Source: Schistosoma haematobium (lineage: Eukaryota > Platyhelminthes > Trematoda > Strigeidida > Schistosomatidae). Taken from it: a DNA stretch of 64,000 bases. Position 1 is the stretch's first letter, and every line of letters begins with the position of its first letter. Positions 50,401-59,400 of this stretch are shown one piece after another. The stretch lies in assembly GCF_000699445.3 (NCBI RefSeq), contig NC_067202.1:1-64000 (forward strand), read 5' to 3'. Under the pieces are notes generated by a model. It was not told the DNA's origin, ran no database searches, and saw only the letters and a list, made by a program, of their open reading frames with translations. The translations under genes were made by a program, and so were the position numbers.

Positions 50401-53400
50401 CACTTGTATCGTGATTTCCATTCTATTTGTCCTATTAGCTACTTCTTTTATGAGTAATTGATGTTGCCTGATTAGCTGATTTACAGCAAATAAGGAACGA
50501 CCAATATAAGTGTTATCGGCTAAAAGAAGTTTTTCATGAGTCCAAATCCTTTCATTTTCTAAATCTCTGAAAAAAAAATTCAATAATCATATTCAGGCTA
50601 TTTAAAGCTGAAGTACACTTTTTCGTAAGGTAAATTATTGGAAAAGTGATCATACATCATTTATTTATACACTAAGCATCGATAGAACAAATCAAGTTAT
50701 GAAGACTACACAAATGAAACGATCTAACTTTAGTTAAACCATCCATGAAAACTGAGTTATATGGAATAACTTTATGTTATTCCTCATTGTTAAATATATT
50801 TAAGCTTGTTAGAGTTGTAACACATAAGGGACGCTAAAATGTGGATTCCTCCAACTTGAACCGAAATGACCTTATATTCTTTTGAGTTTCCATCGTCAAA
50901 AGAAGATCGACTGTTTCACCTTAAATTAATCACACGCAATATTATTTAAAATGATATCTTTTTAGAATACTAATAAAACATAATTCTGTGTCATTCTATT
51001 CATAGTATGCATCTTAAAGAGTGAACTATTCTTTTCCACTAAGAACATCTTGGAATGCAGTTTTGCGGTTTTACATAATTATGGCACATAAGTGATCTTG
51101 ATAACCTTTCATTAGGGTCTCTATTTAATTTTGGTAAAAAAATTGGCGCAAGACTGATAGATCCTGAGTTCAAATCTCGTGAGGTGCGGGACCGTGGATG
51201 TGCACTGCCACTGAGAAGTCCCATACTAGGACGAAACGACCGTCCAATGCTTCCATGTTTTCCATGGTGGTCTAACTTCAATGGACTCATGATTTCGATC
51301 TGTGAAATTTCTAAAAATCTCCACAAACCCCTTCTGATAAAAAAATTGTATCTAATGGGTTGCTAATCCATTGGGGTCTCCCCGCATGGGTTCGAATCCC
51401 ATCCCCGTCGCCACTGATAAGTCGTGTAGGTTGAACGCTATATACGATTCCTAAGCTATTCCAGTAACCCGCAGTCTAGAACTACACGGCGACTTTAACT
51501 CCAGAGAGAAGACACAAGTATGAGAGAAAACACTTTATTCCAAGGTTCATTCTTGTACAGAAAATCAAGGGTATTTATAGATGTTGGCGTCTGTTAAATC
51601 AACATCGTATTTCAGCCAATCCGTTAACGTTATATTATGCTACCGACCAAAGATAGCACGCCACACTGGAATTCTCGAACGTTCTATCATACTCTGATTG
51701 GCTAGGACTCTTTGGCTCCTTTTGGGCCTCTGGAGGCTCCGTTGAAGTTCTCCGGAAGCCGACCCAACAATAATTTTTAAAAAAAAGAAATTCATTTACA
51801 TATTACACATGTCAGATTTTGTTGCCAATTGGCAACTATTTACAATCTAATAACCTTCACTCTGTGGATGGCAGATTCTTAAAACTTTATATTTCGTTTG
51901 TATTACTTCAGAATATCTCAGCATAATTGCGTGCATAAAGATAATAATAAATATGTATATTTGTTTACGCTCTGATAATTTAATTGAACAGGACTGCTTA
52001 TTAAAATGAATGTAACTGGTCTCGCACGTAATAAATAAAACTCAATTTTAATGAAGTCATGTTTATTTAATTAGGTCAATAGAATCCTCTTATCGATTTG
52101 GTCCGGATATCACGCTAGTTTAAAAGCTTTGTGACAACGGTCAAGAAAATTATGATTCATCAATGAATGATATCGAAACATTTCCACTATAGTACTAACT
52201 AGCTATATAAAATGATTCAGTGATTTATAAATTTAATAGTTATGAATCGATGAAAGCTAGACCATCATGAAAAACCTGAAAGCACTGGACGGTTGTTTCA
52301 TTCCACTAGTTTGCATTCACGATCCCGCTTACGAGATTTGAACCCAGCACTAACCAGTTTTGTGCGCGAACGCTTAACCTCTATACCACATAGTCAGCAT
52401 CCAATAGTATCAATGTCTAACTTCAACCAATCTACGGAATTGAGCCACTATCTACCATCGTTTTTAGTGAGTTACTATCTCACAACAGGTTTTTCATGGT
52501 GACCTAGGTTTAATTGACTCATAAATTCAACTATTAAATCACCATAATATCCACAAAACGTCTTTCTGATCATTTATAAATTGTTTGATGATGATGATTA
52601 CGAGAGCAATGATAACGATAGCGAAACTTACCTATAAAGTTGATAAATGTGTTTTTGTGCTTTCAGTTCTTTAGTATGTTCATAAACAAATATTTGAATT
52701 TTCCAAAATTTCTTGATTAAACTCTGCATTTTTAACTTTACTTCAGTATTCTGATTTTGGTTATCAAGATTTGATAGGATCTTGGAATGTTCCTGGAAGT
52801 AATGCAAATTGGGTAAATCATTAAACTAAGATTATTTAAAATTAGTTTAATAGAGAATGATTGATTTAGTTCTTATCTGGATTGACGCATTTACCTCTCA
52901 AAGTACCTAGTAGAAAGTTCAGACTGATGAACTTAATTTACATTAGAAGATAGAAACAGTTGTTTTTATCTTACAATCGTATGGCTGTATCAAGAAATGA
53001 ATGAGATTAAATATGTGAACGATTGAAATTCAACTTAATAGTTTAGAGGTTAAGCAAGCTCATTGATAGACCTAAAGACATAATCATTGAAATGTATTTA
53101 TTAGAAGTAATCCATACCCTCTTAGTTGCAGTTCAGCCTTATCGACCATCATTTCCGAATGAATTGAGGTATTATTCATTAAGTATTCATTTATGCAGTA
53201 TTCAAAATAGAATTTCATGATAAAAAGCTAATTGAGAACTTTAATGACATTCAATTCTCCTAAACCAATAGTGACAGTTTTAATAACTGTGGTTATATTG
53301 TGGAGTGTGCTACTTATATAGATGTAAGTAGTATATTATGCGAGTCAAGAACGTAATGTCTGGCAGCAGAAGATGAGGGGAAGATCAAGAAAAGAAGAGC

Positions 53401-56400
53401 GAGAACACAATGAAATTTGTTAGAAAACGCATGAGCAATGGAATGGGAGACAATGAATTGGTGTTTGCAACAGAAACAGTTCAGTTTGATATGATGCATT
53501 AATATTTTGCAAATTGACGATTTACTATATGGTATTCAGATTTTATTGAAATAGTCTGTAATTTTAGTGTTAAACATATTTGATTGTCTCCATCCGTGGT
53601 TTTGTTCACTGCAATATTACTGATGCTGGTATTTTCTGCTTACAATTCTTTTCACATGTTACTTAACGAAACAGAAAAATGTAGACATTTGACTTTCTGT
53701 TCTGTCTTTGAGGCACTTATCACTATTTGTGATACCACATTTAGCTTTCCAATGAATACATATCATAAATTGAAGTGATTGGTGATTTGACTTGTACATT
53801 TGTTCCTTAGTAAAATTTTGATATAAGTAATATATGTATCAGTATTGTGCAAAACAGTGTCGTATATCAATTATTAGCATTTGAATGAAGCATTACAATA
53901 CACAACAATGATGACATTTACTCACACAATATATGATACTTAAAAAATATATGAAGATATAGCGGAAGTATGAAATAGTTGCATGGCAACCAGCACATTA
54001 AAAAAAATTTGCAATACAAAACAGTACACATATGGATGAAAACTATTCAGATCAAGATATCCTTTCATTGTAAATTGGTATGGTTATTAATTTCATAAGG
54101 AGTGTAGAAACCATTAAGCAAGGAGTATTCGAGAATTACCATAATCTTAGTCATTACAATGCTAATAACAATCCTAGTCTGTTCATTCAAAGTGTGTAAA
54201 GAGTGGAAAAAGTGTAACAGAAGCGTAGGACAAATAATAACTGACTTTTCCCATAAATGTGATGTACATAAATGTCGATTTACTACATTTTCTTTTATGA
54301 AGCAAACTTCATATTCACTTATTTATTTATTTATTTATTTTAAAACATAGATATTGGTACAAGGAGGCACCAAATACATATGCGCCACACAAATCTCATT
54401 CGATATGTGTGAGGGCTGTGATACTGCCCGGGTGCGTAAACCGAAGCAGGTGGTTTACTTAGGGGGTCACTCCCCGATCCTTTGACCTGAAGGTCTGATC
54501 TACAAGGCAGTGTATCAACGTAAGGAGATGCAGTCCCATGGTAGCTGGTGACCAACAATTGGTTCATACGCCATTTGTTCCCTCAGGATACTGGAGCCTA
54601 TATGCACCATTTATTTGTACCAGGATTTGACTGATGAAGGAATTGCGGTTATTTAGTATACCAGTAAACATGATCTATTAAAATGTGATGTGAATGTGAA
54701 AACTAATACAACAAATCAAAAGTGAATCATGAACATTCATTTAAGCAACTATTTATAAAATCAAAAATGTTTACAAGAAAACGTAGGATACTTTCAATAC
54801 CATAAAAAGTGTTGAAAATAATGGCTTGAAATTCAATATTCATACTCTTGTCATTCACTACAGTCGATCAAAATGTTGGTTTGATGAAAAATCAATACTC
54901 TATTACTTTTTCCTTCAAGGACATCTAGGCAATCAACATATCTGTTTTTAAACTATATTATCAAGACACACTTCAAACAGAATAAACGTGAGCGATGAAG
55001 TCTATTCGAAAAGAACTAACATCTTACTGTGCACAAGACGGATTTTGTTTTATCGTCAATGTTCATTATGTCAGTATCGGTAGAGAAATATGTAGATAAC
55101 CGATAGGTGAATCAATTGATGATAAAGTGTTTTATATTCACTACATTTTACCTTTGACAAAAACGTACGAATATTTCATTTTATTTTATTTCATCGAAGT
55201 TTAAAGAAATTCATCCTTAATCGTCAGAACTTATTTACTTACTTACTTACTTACTTACTTACGCCTGTTACTCCTAATGGAGCATAGTCCGCCGACCAGC
55301 ATTCTCCAACCCACTCTGTCCTCCGCCTTATTTTCTAATTCCATCCAATTCTTGTTCATTCTCCTCATGTCTACCTCCATTTCCCGGCGTAATGTGTTCT
55401 TTGGTCTTCCTCTTTTTCTTTGGCCTTCAGAATTCCATGTGAGGGCTTGTCTTGTGACGCAGTTGGGTGCTTTCCTCAATGTGTGTCCTATCCACTTCCA
55501 GCGCTTCTTCCTGATTTCTTCCTCCTCCTACGGGATCTGGTTTGTTCTCCCCCACAGTACGTTGTTGCTAATAGTGTCCGGCCAATGGATCTGAAGTATT
55601 TTGCGTAGACCACTGTTAATAAACACCTGTATCTTCTGGATGATGGCTTTCGTAGTTCTTCAGGTTTCCTTACCATACAGTAGAACTGTCTTGACATTTC
55701 TATTGAAAATGTTGACTTTGGTGTTGGTTGACAGACAGTTGTTTTGAGTTGCAGATGTTCTTCAGTTGTAAATATGCTGCTCTTGCTTTAACGATCCGTG
55801 CCTTCATATCTGCATCAGATCCTCTGTGTTCATCAATGATGCTGCCCAAATATGTAAAGGTTTTTTTCATCTTCCAAATCTTCTCCGTCAATTGTGACTG
55901 GATTGGTGCATGCTGTGTTGTATCGGAGAATCTTGCTTTTCCCTTTGTGTATATTGAGACCTACTGCTGCTGAGGCTGCTGCTAACCTGGTCATTTTCTC
56001 CTGCATTTGTTGTTGCGTTTGTGATAGAACAAGCAGATCATCTGCGAAGTCTAGATCGTCCATCTGCATCCTAAATGTTCCCTGTATCCCGTGCTTCCCT
56101 CCAGATGTTGACTTCACAACTTATTTAATCCGTCAATAGTTTTATTTATGAAATATTGAAACACATTTGTTTGAAATGTTAACTTTTAAACTTAAAAATT
56201 ATTTTAAAAGACTATAAGAGTTGTAGAGATTATCAAGTTTTTGATCGAGATCATGAACCGATTGATGTTAGACCACCGTTGGAAACCTGGAAGCACTGGA
56301 CGGCCGTTTCGTACTAGTATGGGACTCCTCCGTAATGCGCATCCACGATCCCGCACCCCACGAGATTCAAACCCAGGGCTCATGATCTCAACTGTTGAAA

Positions 56401-59400
56401 TTACTATAAATATCCACAAAACCCATCCTGATAATAATCATCTGCTCACTAGTAACTGACTTCAAGAGACACTCCTGGAGTTCTAGTGAGAAGTCGTTAC
56501 CAGTGGAGTTCAACCAGGTCTGTTGTGAGATATCAGCTCACTGAAGACAATGGTGTACGGTGGCGCAATTTCGTGGATTGGTTGATGTTAGACACTAACA
56601 CCATTGGGTGCCGGCTCAGTGGTCTAATGGTAAAGTGCTCAGGCGCGAAGCCAGTAGGTCCTGGGTTCGAATCCCGCGGGGTGCGGGATCGTGGATGCGC
56701 ACTTCTGAGGAGTCCCACACTAGGACGAAACGGCCGTCCAGTGCTTCCAGGTTTCCAACGGTGGTCTAACATTAATTGATTCATGATCTCAACCAAAAAC
56801 ATTATTATTGTTGTTCGAATACTTTTACGAATTAGTTCAAAGAAAATTACATGTTTATCTTAGTTTCTTTTTGTTTTAAATGATTGACATATTTCATATA
56901 ACAAAAGTCTTCTAATCACTATAGTTCCTTTCATAATGTTGATTGAATACATCAACCCATATATATATACTTAGCCATGTGCTTGTATTCCATAGAAAGT
57001 AATATAAACATCTTTAACATTGAACAGGAAATTAAAATCCATTTTAAAACAAAAAAAAATGAAATGAATAACAATTGAATATTGACTAATAAATATGTTG
57101 TACATTGATTAGTTCTATGATGTATTATATAATAACATAGTTTTCATTATATTATCCAAAGGGAAACAATATGAATTCATGACTACAAAATGGGAGGTAA
57201 TGTTGTTGTTGTTGTCTTGGAAATAAATTTCAAAAGATGAAATAACAAAACGATAAAAACGTTTGATTGTTTAATAAAATTATGATCATTCGTAACATTT
57301 TTTTGGGGCGGGGGGGGAAGTAAGAAATTTGTTTACCATTAAAAAACAAGAATGATGATCTAGAGTATAAAAATTTCATGATAGAATCCATTTATTTCAT
57401 TCATCTGGAACAATATGTATTATTAAGCAATGATGGAATAGTGGCTAGCAGTGGAATTCAGTTTGACGCATGTTTCGTCCTATTTGGGACTCGTCGTCAG
57501 CTGGATGTACTTATATCTCAGAGGTGTTGATGTTCACTCTGGAACTCGAACTCAGTACCATTCGATGCAAACGCCATCGCGTTATCCACTCAGCTACTGA
57601 GTCATCAATGGGAAGATACAAGCCAAACAACACCAAGTGAATGTTTATTATTGTATCATTGTATTAATTCTTATTTTCTATCAATAATTTTTACTACTGG
57701 TTATTGCTAATATCGCATAGGTAAAAATTGTTTCCAGTGAATCGTATATAAGAAAATGAGAATCATTCAAAGATATATTTGTCAATAGAATAATAGATGA
57801 TTAAATGGCATACTATAATGTCTAGTTTAACATTAAAAGTTGCTATTATCTCATCAAAATGGTTACTGACCACGAATGTGATATCGTAAGTAAATTACAG
57901 TTTAGTTATTCAGTTATGAATGAAATACTCACAATTCACTTATCACGGTTAAAGGTATATGAATCCTATCCTAATTGTTTTTCAGTGAATCACTTCACTA
58001 TCATATTTGGAGAACTTCCATAAAAGTGAAATATCCATGAAATAAGCGATTATACACCTTTGTTCTCCGAACTAGATGGTTTGGCATTGGAGCTTTTATT
58101 GTTCTTCTGAATGACATCATCAGCACAAACTTCAAGTAGACGTACAACTGATCAAATTTGTTATGAAACACTGGACAGTTGTAGGACTGTTTAAATACTT
58201 TACGTAACTAAAAACTATTCCCTGATGTAACTGACATTATTCAACTAGAATCATTGAAATGTTCAATGATAAACAACAAAATACATTTTGTTTACGAATA
58301 GAAATATTTTAGAAATTTTCATCCCCAACACATGACAACAATAATATTAAGTTACTGAGTAGTTACTGTCTTGCATAAATTGTAGACTAAAACTTATCTT
58401 GAAAATATGAGTTCGAATTCTGATCTTTTGATAGATTTTCTAAGTAAACTACTATTTAGTGCAAACACTTACAAAATAAAACAAGTGTTCTCATCTACAA
58501 CCTTCAAAACCATTACCATTTTCCTTATGCCACACCACTTATCATCACAAAGTTTATCCAATACCTATGACATATTAGATTGACAGAAAATTGGAAATGG
58601 AGCGTGCTAATGTTGCGTAATTCTAAATCTTATTAGTTTAAATTAATACATACTATGATGTTATCAGATAATAAATACTCATAAAGGCTTAACACGAAGG
58701 AATTAGTCAATTAGTCAGCTACAACGTAGGACCAAGCACATATATGCATCGGTCCAAGTTGCCATACCTCATTAACACAACAAGATGAACACCGAATTCA
58801 TAAAAGTAGTTAATTCAGTTGTGGTAATATATAAAAGAAAGATTGCATTTAAGGACATAGTACAGGAAGAAAGAATGAGTTGGTTGATAGAAAGAAAGAT
58901 ATGAAGCAATTTTAATCTCTTAGTTTAAGGGAAGACAGAGAGTGTATAAACCTAAGCCATTGTGATCGATTCTGAGCCATGTCATCAACAGTCTTCAACC
59001 ATTCGTTACGATAGTTACGTGGACCCCAATCAAGTAGTCTGCATCTACCAACATGGCTAAGACCAAATGTTAGTTTGTTCAAGCACTGACACCACGTTAT
59101 GGTTTGGCCACCCCTAACTTTCTTCCAACCATCCCCTACACCGGTTAGCATTGCACGTCGTGGTAATCGGTGTTCAGGCATACGTAACACATGGCTCAAC
59201 CATCTCAGTCGATGAAGATTAACAACCTCTTCAACTGATTTACCATCATTCCCTAATACCCTGCGTCTAACCTCACTATTACTTACCCGGTGATCTCAAC
59301 AGACGCCAGCAATATTTCTAAGGCATCTGTGGTCAAAAACTAGTAGCTTACGAGTGTCTTCTACTCTTAATGGCCACGTTTCGCTGCCGTAAATTAAAAC

